From NCBI GenBank assembly GCA_963695415.1, contig CAVOGL010000004.1, positions 124,001 through 188,000 on the forward strand: a DNA stretch of 64,000 bases. Reading direction: 5' to 3'. Shown here in pieces: positions 9,830 through 18,892 of the stretch; the first letter of the stretch is position 1; each line of letters opens with the position of its first letter. The translations under genes were made by a program, and so were the position numbers. The stretch is from CAVXWV01 sp963695415. GTDB taxonomy: Bacteria > Chloroflexota > Anaerolineae > Anaerolineales > UBA4823. The notes under the pieces are model-generated. The model made no database searches. It was not told the DNA's origin and saw nothing but the letters and a program-made list of their open reading frames with translations.

Positions 9830-12406
9830 TCAGGAAAAGTCTAATCTCAGAAGATAATCGGTGTATTGAATGTCCATTGATTTGGCGGGGTACCCGGCTG
9901 TTGTGTAAGGGTTTTCGATATGGTTCTGGTGAGTTGTTTCCATTTCATTCCCATTTAATATGAAGGGAGTATCCCAGTTAATGGAGATGGTTTCGCCGCG
10001 CAAAGATTTGAAATCTACACCGTTGGAGTGCCAGTTCATTTTTAAGTCATTGACCTTGCGCATGAATTCTTCAAAATTCCCGTCCTGGTCTTTGCGTCCA
10101 AGCTGGCACACCCAGGTGTTCTGGAGACCGTATGAGCGTAATTCCCTTAATACTGCCTGACCCTTTTTGGAAAGCTCGCAGCCTTTGGCGGCGCAAATTG
10201 CCAGATATCCGTCACCTTTACGCAGGAACTTCCACTGCGAATCAATTTTATATTCATCGAATGCCGGCGTGGGAAAATACGCATGGGTGAAACCGAGAAT
10301 ATCGTCAGAATCGAGGTTATATAAGGCTATAACCAGGTCATTTCTTTGGACCACCCTGGGAAGCCTCCCATTCCCTAACCAATAACCCGGTTCACTGCCA
10401 GGTTCTTCAGAAGAGTTCGACGGGTGTGTGGTGTAAACGATTGCTTCAGGTCCGAAGGTCGCTTGCCAGATGTGTTCATGTTTTCCATGTTCACCAGCCA
10501 TGAAATCCTGGGCAGCACTGAGCATATAGTCTGGAGTTTTGAATGTAACCGTGTTGACGCTCCTGCCATCAGGACTGACCTGTTTTTCGAGGCTGAGGGA
10601 TTCTTCAGGAATATCTGTGGCGATATCTTTAAAGAAAGATGGAAATTCATAATCAGAACATGCCAGTCCCACCGTCCCGCTGATGTAATGGTTGAAAACA
10701 CCACATCCCCACAGTTGGCGCATAATCCCGGAAGTTGCTTCAAGCTGGGCGCTTTTCAACATATCAGCTTGGGTTTTCCCATGTGAGCAACCAAACACAC
10801 CTTTATAGGAGTTAACCGCCATTAGGAATACCATTTTATCCAGGAGGACGGCGCTGAGTTCTTGCACGGACTCATTCTCTGCGTGGGTAAAAATTTGCGC
10901 CAATGCCAGGATAACTCGATGCCACTCACTGTTGGAATTCCAGTCCTTGAAACCGGAAGTTAAGCGCTGTTTCATCCACTCCACAGCCAATTGCTCGCCG
11001 CGCTGTCTTATGCCAGCTGCCTTTCTTCCCGGTGTGTCCAAATTTCACATCCCCATACATCTGCCCTGCAAGGATTTCACAGGCGTGGAAAAGTATTTGG
11101 CTGCTCTCGTTTTCGAACGTCAAAGCATCTTTTCCGGCATCGTCCTGCCAGTATCGATAGTTGATTGCTGCAGATCGGATTGAACCATTGAAATCGTCGC
11201 GGAGGGCTGCCAGGGATTCTGGTTGACTGCCATCTGGAGATGTGGGGTTGGTAAACCGGTTCACCATCATCAACAATCCGCAAAGGGTTTCCTCACTTCC
11301 AACGAGCCTTCTGTTGACCATATCCACTGAGGCGGTTACTGTTTCTTTGAGAAGACCATCCCACTGCCCAAGTTCCAACCTTGCGACCATAGCAAAGATG
11401 TCTTTCTCGTGTTTACTGGCATCTTTGAGAGCTTCATCTCTCCTGGAAGCTGGAGATCCGTAGATATTGGTAGAATAAGCAGTATCAAGTACGTTCACCG
11501 GGAAGCGTTTGGTGTATCGAATCCATTGGTTGCCGTACTCTCGGATGGTTGGTGTCAGAGTAACCCAGTATTTTTTTTCAAATAAACGGTATGGGTGTCC
11601 AACAACTAGTGGATTTTCATGATCTGGTTTTGCATTCCCCTCGACCACAAAGCCACCGCTTTCATCCTGCACCTGGAATCGATAATGGTTTTCATCCGAA
11701 TACCCATCAGCCCATCGGAGTTGCAGCGTTGTTCCCCAGTGATTTACAACATCATTTAATAACGCGTGCTCGAACATTTCCTCAAAAATTTTATAGCGGT
11801 GGGGGTAATATGCGGGGGTGGGTAATCGAACCAGGTCTGAATTATCGGTCATCTCTACCTGAAGACCGTGGACTGCTCTTAAACTGAAATACCGCGTTGG
11901 TTTCAGCTGCAGCAAGATTATCGATCCTGACGAGGATGTCATTTTCCTTCTCAAGCGATAAATTAAAAGTGTAACTTTCATCTGCCTGCCTGAAATCCGC
12001 CTGGGTGACAACAAGGTTTCCATTGTGCCAGACATATACTGGGGACCGGGAAGTGATTTCAAACGTGACTTGCGTTGGTTCAGGCAATTTAATACTACAG
12101 TACGCCCAATCCTTGATCAAGCTGGGGGACTTTACAACGTGTGGGAAATGAACTAAGAAATCTTCCTTGCAGCGGAAATACTGCCAACGGGCTTCATCTT
12201 TGCCTAAAGTCATCGCTTCTCGTTCGACAGGTTGCTATTTCCATGACAGCCTGCGGTTTTTCCTGTCCAAATTTTTCATTTATTATTGCCGCATAATCGT
12301 TCCTATAATCTGCTTCACCATTTATTTCGACAATTTCAGGTCCAACCACCAGCCAATTGATGATGTATCCATCTTTTAATGGATAATCCAAATATTTTTT
12401 CTTCAT
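9830..12406 (-). CDS. Large (about 858-residue) protein of unknown family, three frameshifts
   Basis: Four overlapping frames read as one continuous protein from ATG at 12406 to the stop at 9830. The joins are at about 12231-12233, 11887-11889 and 11039-11042. Each is restored by removing one base (GCAACC, GTATTTC, AAATTTGG). The N-terminal 200 residues look like beta-rich carbohydrate-binding or ancillary domains (VTFEITSRSPVYVWHNGNLV). The central and C-terminal parts are helix-rich with many Trp/His/Asn residues, as in alpha/alpha-barrel polysaccharide lyases or hydrolases, but I cannot name a family. No signal peptide is visible, so it may act in the cytoplasm on imported oligosaccharide. 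Co-direction with the SDR and importer supports a glycan-catabolic role, which is inference. Confidence 0.6.
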
Positions 12407-12508
12407 AAAAGTGTTTTGCTCCTACTCCAAAATTTTCAGCCTGAAAGCCCACGATCATCAGGCAGCCAGGTTTTCGGCTAAACAACCTGCTGTGATGAAT
12501 CCGTGTCA

Positions 12509-12531
12509 ACCCGGCAATCAGAGTGCCGGGT
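12509..12531. terminator. 8-bp hairpin, weak terminator candidate
   Basis: ACCCGGCA (12509-12516) pairs with TGCCGGGT (12524-12531) across a 7-base loop. It lies in the 170-base gap between the receiver-like gene (stop 12577) and the start of the large protein (12406), as a minus-strand terminator would. The flanking T content is modest. Confidence 0.5.
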
Positions 12532-12576
12532 CATTTTATCACCAAACTTAACCTTCCTGATGGTGTGTGAGGCGGA

Positions 12577-12969
12577 TCAAGAACCGCTGCTGTTGCTAAT
12601 CAGTTTCATTAAACCAGTGTCTTGCAGGATATTCTCGAAGGTTTCGTAATTGACAGGTTCTTGTAGATGGATTGCCTCACAATCATCCATTTCGTCCTCG
12701 AAAGTGGATAATTGGGAATAGAAAACCAACACCAATGTGTCTTTGATTTCAGAATCCGCCCGGATCTTTTTGATGATATCTTTGCCAACGATCTTCCCAG
12801 GTAATTCAGCTTGCAAAAACACGGCGGCTGGGTGTTCAAGGTGCACCATAGGGAGAACATCCTGACCTTCGAAAGCTTGCACGACTCGAAAGCCTGATTC
12901 GTGAGCATATGCACGAAGTAATTGGATAAACCAGGGGTCGTGAGCGGCAATCAGGCAGGTGAGGGTCAT
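12577..12969 (-). CDS. Degenerate receiver-domain (pseudo-receiver) protein
   Basis: This protein of about 130 residues has a CheY-like pattern, but key residues are replaced. I chose ATG at 12969 (MTLTCLIAAHDPWF) because the first strand of the fold starts there; an upstream ATG at 13026 adds 19 residues of low similarity. The acidic pocket is AHDP instead of a double Asp. The phosphoacceptor position reads VFLQAELPG, with Gln for Asp. The Lys of the usual K-P motif appears as E-P (LQEPVN). The segment around FYSQLSTFEDE resembles the first receiver of the adjacent hybrid regulator (FYSLLDDFDRG), which suggests duplication and decay of phosphorylation. It may act as a phosphorylation-independent partner. 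Confidence 0.65.
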   Translation of the reverse strand: MTLTCLIAAHDPWFIQLLRAYAHESGFRVVQAFEGQDVLPMVHLEHPAAVFLQAELPGKIVGKDIIKKIRADSEIKDTLVLVFYSQLSTFEDEMDDCEAIHLQEPVNYETFENILQDTGLMKLISNSSGS

Positions 12970-13066
12970 GGCGGTGTTTTCTATTAGTGGAAAATTCGCA
13001 GGGGATTCGACGCGAATATTCCACATCTTAATATACCCGGCAATGAGGTAACAATCATTTACATCC

Positions 13067-13093
13067 GAAGCTAAGTTGTGTAATTTTGTGACA
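13067..13093 (-). promoter_or_regulatory. 27-bp element shared with the importer operon leader
   Basis: Bases 13067-13093 match 8894-8920 at 22 of 27 positions; both begin GAAGCTAA and contain TTGTGTA and TTTTGT. A second importer-side copy of the right half is at 8936-8951. The site lies about 100 bases upstream of the pseudo-receiver start and 45 bases behind the hybrid regulator stop. It is a candidate operator for the AraC-type output domain of that regulator. Confidence 0.45.
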
Positions 13094-13137
13094 GGTTTTT
13101 GAGTTTAAAAAAGAAAAACAGGATTTCAAGGCATTTA

Positions 13138-16100
13138 TCAGCTGTCGATCCGTTCTCCCCGGCGATAAGCGGATGGTGTTAATCCTGTTTCCTGTTGGAA
13201 TAAACGGCTGAAATAAGATTGGCTTGACAGACCTATCTCCATTGCCACCTGGGTGATGGACAATGTTCCTTCATCTAATAAAGTCTTGGCTTTCTCAATA
13301 CGGAAACGGCTGAGGTAAGTGATGGGTCCGACGCCAACCTCATTTTTGAAACACCTCGAGAGATACTGTTCATTAATACAAAGGTGATCGGCCATATCCG
13401 ACCTCGAAATCGGAGATTTATAATTCTCGTGAATGAACGCCATGGCTCGTTGTACCAGGCGCTGCGACTCGGTTCCCAATCTCTTATTGTTTGATAGCAC
13501 ATAACTGATCCGGTTGAGCACTTCATCTTTTTTGAACAAGCCTTTCCCCATTACTGACGCGACGCTGCGGTTTAACTTGATCATTTCCTTGTCTGAAAGT
13601 GATTGCCCGCTGAGCACGATAACCGGGATATTCCGTAGCACCAGTTCTTCTTGCATAATATTGAGAACTTCGAATCCATCCAGTTCTGGCATCATTAAAT
13701 CCAATAAGACCAGATCAGGTTTGTGCTCGCGCATTTTGTCTATGCCCAGCTTCCCATTCGATGCAGGGATGATTTGGCTGCGCGGTAACTGCGATTTCAC
13801 CATCCTGGTGTGGAGGTCGATAACTGATGGGTCATCATCGACGATCAGGATCAATGGTTCTTTACCGTTGCCTTCGTCCTTGAGACCATGTCTATGGAGG
13901 GCTGACTCCATCTGATCCATACCCACCGGTTTATTCAAATAATCCATTTCAACCGCATTGCCTCGGTCGAAATCATCGAGGAGCGAATAAAAAATGACCG
14001 GAATTTCATTGGTGACGGGAAATTCTTTAATTTGTTTTACGATCTGCCACCCGGTTTTTGAGTCTGGTTCAAGGTCTAAAACCACAGCACCGGGTGGGTG
14101 TGAGAGTAAACCGTCCAGGTATTTTCCATCATCGTCTATTTCAATGATCTCAACACTGAAGGCGAGATCTTCTAAGTGCTGCCTGACGGCTGACGCCTGA
14201 GAGCTTGTTTTTGTCAGTATGCGCACGGATGTCGATCCATTATCATCGCTGTGTGGTGAGTGGAATTTGGAGTTTGAGAATACCGGGATTGTGAAAGAAA
14301 AATTACTCCCCCCACCTTCTTCACCGTTCGAAGTAACCCCGATTTTTCCTCCATGGTGCTCAACCAGGAGCCGTGTGATTGCCAGTCCCAGACCTATCCC
14401 GCCGTAGCCGCGTGTGGATGAACGATTGGATTGGTAGAATTCGTCAAATATGTTCTCTTGTTCTTCAATTGGGATGCCCAAACCGGTGTCGCAAACCGAA
14501 AAGTGAATCAGATCATTCTGGACGAACACGGTGAGAACAACTTCGCCTTTAGCCGTAAACTTGACCGCGTTGCTGAGTAAGTTCAGTAAGATCTGGCGCA
14601 GGCGGGTTTTATCGCCGAGGATATTGGGCAAGTTTTCCGGTAATTCGGCTTTGAATTCAAGGTTCTTTTGTCTTGCCAATTGGTCTGCCATACAGGCTGC
14701 ATCGTCGATTACGGGCAGAGGATCGAAGGACTCGTAAGTAAGCTGCATCTTACCCACCTGGCTGCTGGCAAGGTCCAAAACATCCCTGATGAGCCTGTCG
14801 AGGTGGCGACCGCTGATAAAAATTTGTTCCAGGTAATCCGATACTGTGCTGTTGTCGGAAGCCTCTCCTTTATTTTGCTGGCGAATAGCCATCTCGCTCA
14901 ACCCAACAATCAGGTTCAGCGGTGTGCGCAGCTCATGGCTGACCATCGAGAGGAATTGGCTTTTGAGTTGGTTTGATTCCTCGGCTTTTTTGAGGGCATC
15001 ATTAACTTCCTGGCGAAGTTTTACGCCAATTAGCGCATGGCTTAGCTGCAAACGAAGAACCTCGTACATGTCACAAAAGGTTGCATCCAGTGGGGGAGGT
15101 GATTTAAAGACTGCGAGACCAAGATGGTCATTCCCCTGATGGAGAGATTCGATAACCAGGCAATGAGGTTCACTACTCAGCAGCATTTTTTCTGGCAGCA
15201 ATTGGCTGAGGGTGAAAGAATAGTTGTCTTCATTCAACTCCAACCTCTCACCATTTTGGATTGCCATGGCAAGTTTGACTTTACCTGTCGGGTTGAACTG
15301 GGATTCAAAATTTACCAGGTAGAAGTCTTTAAATCCGATGCGTATGATGCCTTCGGCTAACACATCCAGTAATTGTGTGAGGCTGGAAATGTTGAACAGG
15401 GCAGCTTCAAACTCAAGGAAAAATTCCGCTCGCCGGGTTGTCTGCCACCATCGATAAACTTCAGCTCTTACTGCAGCCTGACCCACTAACACCCGCGCCT
15501 GTTGAAACATATCTTCGGCGAATTCTCGGAAACTATCCTCGATGTGCTGCATAAGTTCTGAGCGGATCGTCGTTACCGCATTATGCCAGCGGCTCACATT
15601 GCTGCCTTCATCCACAGACTGCTGTAGAAGCATACTGAAATCTTCCAGGTAAGTGATGGAAGGTACAGTGTTTGCAGGTTCTGCCTGGTGCCGTTTCACT
15701 TCTGAGAGAAATATATCGATCAGTTGTTCTGCCCAACTCCTGGCTAAAGGTTCTATCGATGTTCCCATTTCTCTTGTGATCGTGTTGAGTATAGTTTGTC
15801 GCTGAGCCGGGGTGAAATCATTCTGTTTTTCGGTCGTAATTTGCCTTTTACCAACACCTGCGCGTTCTGCCATCGGCTCCAGACAGCCACACGATCTTCG
15901 CAGAACAAGGTGTAAAGGTACTCGAACGGACTGCAGGCTTTTATCCCCATTGAGTTTATTGACCAGCATTTCAACAGCCTGCCTGCCCATATCTCGGAAT
16001 GGAATCCGGATGGTGGTCAATGCTGGTTGGCAGCTGCGAGCTTCCCTGCCGTCGTTGAAGCCAGCGACGGCTACATCTTGAGGCATTCTTATCCCACGTG

Positions 16101-16737
16101 ACTTTAAAATATCAACAACCTCGATCGCCTCCAGGTCAGACTGCACGATGACTGCCTGGTAATCGATACCTGCCTTGACATCCCGGGAATCGAGTTCGTT
16201 CAATTCCCCAACAAGGCTTGGGTCGTATAGCTTTTTTTCCTGAAGGTATTCCATAAAAGCATGCTGGCGCTCCAGGGAGGTGGAATTACTGTTTTGACCG
16301 ATGTAGGCGATCTTTTGGTAATGATGGGTTTCGATCAGGTGATCCAAAAGGTCAATCATCCCTTTTTTGTTGTCGATCAGCAAGTTCGAGGTTTGTGTCA
16401 TCTCGGCTTCGATGCTGACGATGGGCAATGGGAGATATTGGTCGATAAACTCCTGATAATCCTGGAAACCCGATCGTGGGCTGACGAATGAGTGCCAGGT
16501 GATGATCCCATGTACATTATTCGTCCCGATTAATTCATATAATAAAGCCTGAGGGCTGGCTTCGAATTCCTCCCCTGCAATGTAGATTAAGTTGTATCCG
16601 TACTCTTTAGCAGCATCTGCAACCCCGCGCCACAACAACCACTTCTCATAACTCAACAGACCGCCAGGAGAACTGCTGAACAGAGCGATGGTTTTGCGCG
16701 TGCTGGTTGGTCTTACAATCGGAGTAAACCTGCGCAT
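13138..16737 (-). CDS. Hybrid regulator: LacI-like sensor, histidine kinase, two receivers, AraC output
   Basis: This 1199-residue protein combines a whole signalling chain. Residues about 15-285 are a periplasmic-binding-protein-like domain of the LacI/GalR type without the N-terminal helix-turn-helix, ending in RRSCGC. A poorly conserved region follows. The HisKA motif SHELRTPLN is near 597, and the ATP-binding G-box (GYGGIGLGLAI) near 779. Two receivers have phosphoacceptor Asp in VVLDLE (about 884) and LLDLMMPELDG (about 1010). A C-terminal AraC DNA-binding domain spans about 1096-1195 (INEQYLSRCFK, SQSYFSRLFQ). No membrane segment is evident, so the sensor is probably cytoplasmic and detects an imported sugar. 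A 10-bp palindrome (AACGATCGTT, 16767-16776) lies just upstream. It likely controls the neighbouring sugar genes. Confidence 0.88.
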   Translation of the reverse strand: MRRFTPIVRPTSTRKTIALFSSSPGGLLSYEKWLLWRGVADAAKEYGYNLIYIAGEEFEASPQALLYELIGTNNVHGIITWHSFVSPRSGFQDYQEFIDQYLPLPIVSIEAEMTQTSNLLIDNKKGMIDLLDHLIETHHYQKIAYIGQNSNSTSLERQHAFMEYLQEKKLYDPSLVGELNELDSRDVKAGIDYQAVIVQSDLEAIEVVDILKSRGIRMPQDVAVAGFNDGREARSCQPALTTIRIPFRDMGRQAVEMLVNKLNGDKSLQSVRVPLHLVLRRSCGCLEPMAERAGVGKRQITTEKQNDFTPAQRQTILNTITREMGTSIEPLARSWAEQLIDIFLSEVKRHQAEPANTVPSITYLEDFSMLLQQSVDEGSNVSRWHNAVTTIRSELMQHIEDSFREFAEDMFQQARVLVGQAAVRAEVYRWWQTTRRAEFFLEFEAALFNISSLTQLLDVLAEGIIRIGFKDFYLVNFESQFNPTGKVKLAMAIQNGERLELNEDNYSFTLSQLLPEKMLLSSEPHCLVIESLHQGNDHLGLAVFKSPPPLDATFCDMYEVLRLQLSHALIGVKLRQEVNDALKKAEESNQLKSQFLSMVSHELRTPLNLIVGLSEMAIRQQNKGEASDNSTVSDYLEQIFISGRHLDRLIRDVLDLASSQVGKMQLTYESFDPLPVIDDAACMADQLARQKNLEFKAELPENLPNILGDKTRLRQILLNLLSNAVKFTAKGEVVLTVFVQNDLIHFSVCDTGLGIPIEEQENIFDEFYQSNRSSTRGYGGIGLGLAITRLLVEHHGGKIGVTSNGEEGGGSNFSFTIPVFSNSKFHSPHSDDNGSTSVRILTKTSSQASAVRQHLEDLAFSVEIIEIDDDGKYLDGLLSHPPGAVVLDLEPDSKTGWQIVKQIKEFPVTNEIPVIFYSLLDDFDRGNAVEMDYLNKPVGMDQMESALHRHGLKDEGNGKEPLILIVDDDPSVIDLHTRMVKSQLPRSQIIPASNGKLGIDKMREHKPDLVLLDLMMPELDGFEVLNIMQEELVLRNIPVIVLSGQSLSDKEMIKLNRSVASVMGKGLFKKDEVLNRISYVLSNNKRLGTESQRLVQRAMAFIHENYKSPISRSDMADHLCINEQYLSRCFKNEVGVGPITYLSRFRIEKAKTLLDEGTLSITQVAMEIGLSSQSYFSRLFQQETGLTPSAYRRGERIDS

Positions 16738-16766
16738 CCTGCTTTAGTTATAACCCTCTTCGCTTA

Positions 16767-16776
16767 AACGATCGTT
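16767..16776. promoter_or_regulatory. 10-bp palindrome upstream of the hybrid regulator
   Basis: AACGATCGTT is a perfect palindrome 30 bases upstream of the hybrid regulator start. Its CG-centred form resembles operators of LacI-family proteins. The regulator itself has no LacI helix-turn-helix, so another repressor would have to bind. Short palindromes also arise by chance. Confidence 0.3.
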
Positions 16777-16847
16777 AATATTTTTGACTTGAGCAGCACA
16801 TTTTAAGCAATTCTTCAGGTATGCGTCACAAATTATTAATGAAAAAA

Positions 16848-16892
16848 CACCGGAAGGACTGGTCGAATGCACCAACCCAGGTCTTTCCGGTG
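16848..16892 (-). terminator. Rho-independent terminator of the KDPG aldolase gene
   Basis: CACCGGAA (16848-16855) pairs with TTCCGGTG (16885-16892), and the stem continues imperfectly inward. On the minus strand the hairpin is followed by GTTTTTTC. It lies 27 bases behind the aldolase stop at 16919. Confidence 0.75.
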
Positions 16893-16918
16893 CTGTAAGG
16901 TTACGTTTGAGATGCCTT

Positions 16919-17584
16919 TTATCTCCCTGCCCTGACTTCCTTCACCCAGCCAAGCATGCTGGCGACATTAGCGCTGACCGTACCGGTATCGTGGTTTGCC
17001 ATCGCTGCTTTCGTTACCAGAGAGCTTCCAACTCCCAGGGCGACGGCGCCTGCTTTGAGCCATTTTTCAACACTCTCTTTGGTTACCTGCACTCCTCCTG
17101 CAGGCATCAACCTGGACCAGGGCATGGGTCCCATCACTGATTTGATGAATTCCGGGCTCGATGGGAAAACTTTTACGATCTCTGCACCCGCTTCTTCTGC
17201 CATACCAATCTCTGTCGGTGTGGCGCATCCTGGGATGTAGGGGATTTTTTTGCGGTTACAGGCTTTTGCCACATCCAGGTTGAAATTGGGGGCGACAATA
17301 TAATTTGCCCCATGCGAGATGTACAGAACTGCTGTGATCGCATCCTGTACCGAACCAACGCCCAAAATCAGTTCGGGGCGTTCTTTTTTGAAAGTTTCCA
17401 CCAGCCTGGCGAAAATAGGTAGAGCGCCCTCGCCTCTGTTCGTGAATTCAACCGTAGCCGCCCCGCCTTCTGCGCACGCATTTACCATCTCGTAAGCGGT
17501 TTGCCAGTCGGAATTAAAGAAAAGGGGTACGAGCCCTGTCTCGAGGATGGTATGGAATACTGTGAGACGATCGAATACTGCCAT
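16919..17584 (-). CDS. eda: 2-dehydro-3-deoxy-phosphogluconate (KDPG) aldolase
   Basis: This protein of 221 residues belongs to the KDPG/KHG aldolase family, which cleaves KDPG to pyruvate and glyceraldehyde 3-phosphate. ATG at 17584 is preferred over GTG at 17590 because AAGGAG sits five bases before it. The barrel carries a family-like TNRGEGALPIF segment near the first active-site strand, GVGSVQDAI, the Schiff-base lysine region NFNLDVAKACNRKKIPYIPG, and the C-terminal phosphate-binding MPAGGVQ. It is divergently oriented to the KDG kinase gene across a 255-base promoter region, and together they make the lower part of a hexuronate route (KDG to KDPG to pyruvate and triose phosphate). Confidence 0.88.
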   Translation of the reverse strand: MAVFDRLTVFHTILETGLVPLFFNSDWQTAYEMVNACAEGGAATVEFTNRGEGALPIFARLVETFKKERPELILGVGSVQDAITAVLYISHGANYIVAPNFNLDVAKACNRKKIPYIPGCATPTEIGMAEEAGAEIVKVFPSSPEFIKSVMGPMPWSRLMPAGGVQVTKESVEKWLKAGAVALGVGSSLVTKAAMANHDTGTVSANVASMLGWVKEVRAGR

Positions 17585-17683
17585 TTTCACTCCTTATCAA
17601 TATATTTTTGAGGTGTACCGAAGGGAAAATTCTATTCGGTGCTCATCTGAGGATACCATGAATTTTCGTGGTGTGAGGATAAA

Positions 17684-17742
17684 TGGTATACCAGGAATTG
17701 ATAAAGTTTAATATTGACAAATTGTACCCGGTGCACTAATCT
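17684..17742 (+). promoter_or_regulatory. Divergent eda/kdgK control region with promoter and palindromes
   Basis: A good sigma-70-like promoter for kdgK is visible: TTGACA at 17714-17719, a 17-base spacer and TAATCT at 17737-17742. The spacer contains an imperfect palindrome, TGTACC-C-GGTGCA (17724-17736 region), where a bound repressor would block the promoter. TTGACA and TGTCAA (17745-17750) form a second inverted repeat. A perfect 10-bp palindrome TGGTATACCA lies at 17684-17693 toward the aldolase side. These features suggest joint control of both genes, but no operator family can be named. Confidence 0.5.
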
Positions 17743-17839
17743 TGTGTCAATTAATAAAATTCGCATACCACCATTATTCATATGAAACAATTCAATTTTA
17801 ATCTCTCAATCTTTTTTTTCATCAGTAAGGAGGTAATCG

Positions 17840-18877
17840 ATGAAACCTAAAGTAGTTACATTTGGGGAGATAATGATGCGCTTGACCCCTCCTGGTTTTT
17901 TGCGTTTTGGGCAGGCGCGTTCTTTCGACCTTATCTATGGCGGCGGTGAAGCCAATGTTGCAGTATCCCTGGCTAATTTCGGTTTGGATGTTGATTATGT
18001 CACCCGTTTGCCTCAGAATGACCTTGGGGAGGCGTGTTTGATGTTTCTGCGCCAGTATGGAGTCGGCACAGAAAAAATCGTCAGAGGCGGGGATCGTCTC
18101 GGAATTTACTTCATGGAATTTGGTGCAATGCAGCGTGGCAGCAAAGTGGTGTACGACCGGGCTGGTTCTGCTTTAGCTGCGATCGAACCTGGCATGATTG
18201 ATTGGGAAGATGTTTTTGAAGGTGTGTCTTGGTTCCACTGGACCGGCATCACTCCAGCAGTATCCAGGGGAGCTGCGGATGTCTGCCTGGAAGCGGTGAA
18301 GAAGGCAAGAGAATTGGGTTTGACCATTTCTTGCGATCTGAATTATCGTAAGAATCTGTGGAAATGGGGGAAGAAAGCTGCAGACGTAATGCCTGAGTTG
18401 GTCCAGCTCAGCGATGTTGCCATCGGCAACGAGGAAGATGCGGACAAAGTTTTCGGGATACAGGCTCCCGATGTGGATGTGGATTCTGGGAAGGTTGAAG
18501 CGGATGCATACAAATACGTCTGCGAGAAGCTTGTGGAGAAGTTCCCCAATCTATCAACCGTTGCGGTGACTTTAAGAGGTTCATTATCCGCCAGCCATAA
18601 TACATGGTCGGGGGTATTATGGAAAAAAGGGAATTTCTACACAGGTGACCAGTATGATATGACCCATCTGGTCGATCGTGTTGGTGGAGGCGATTCCTTT
18701 TGTGGTGGTTTGATTTACGGATTACTCACCTATCCGGACAACGAACAGAAGGCATTGAATTTCGCCATTGCCGCGGCTTGCTTGAAACATTCCATCATCG
18801 GTGATTTCAACATGGTCACGCGGGCTGAGGTTGAAAAATTAATGGGCGGGGAGGCGTCAGGTCGGGTTTCCCGCTGA
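17840..18877 (+). CDS. kdgK: 2-dehydro-3-deoxygluconate (KDG) kinase, PfkB family
   Basis: This 345-residue sugar kinase of the PfkB/ribokinase family starts at ATG 17840 behind AAGGAGG. The N-terminal signature (GGGEANVAVSLANFGLD) and the C-terminal PfkB motif with catalytic Asp (VGGGDSFCGGLIYGLL) are both present. The insert around residues 95-130 and the DLNYRKNLW segment match KDG kinases more than fructokinases. It phosphorylates KDG to KDPG, which the divergent aldolase then cleaves. It is the first gene of a plus-strand operon that continues to about 26086. Substrate assignment is strengthened by pairing with eda. Confidence 0.85.
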   Translation: MKPKVVTFGEIMMRLTPPGFLRFGQARSFDLIYGGGEANVAVSLANFGLDVDYVTRLPQNDLGEACLMFLRQYGVGTEKIVRGGDRLGIYFMEFGAMQRGSKVVYDRAGSALAAIEPGMIDWEDVFEGVSWFHWTGITPAVSRGAADVCLEAVKKARELGLTISCDLNYRKNLWKWGKKAADVMPELVQLSDVAIGNEEDADKVFGIQAPDVDVDSGKVEADAYKYVCEKLVEKFPNLSTVAVTLRGSLSASHNTWSGVLWKKGNFYTGDQYDMTHLVDRVGGGDSFCGGLIYGLLTYPDNEQKALNFAIAAACLKHSIIGDFNMVTRAEVEKLMGGEASGRVSR

Positions 18878-18892
18878 CGAACAGAGATCCTA

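Noticed and set aside
9830..12406. Four separate genes in place of one
   Set aside because: Each frame begins where the previous one breaks, all are on one strand, and removal of one base at each join gives continuous protein.
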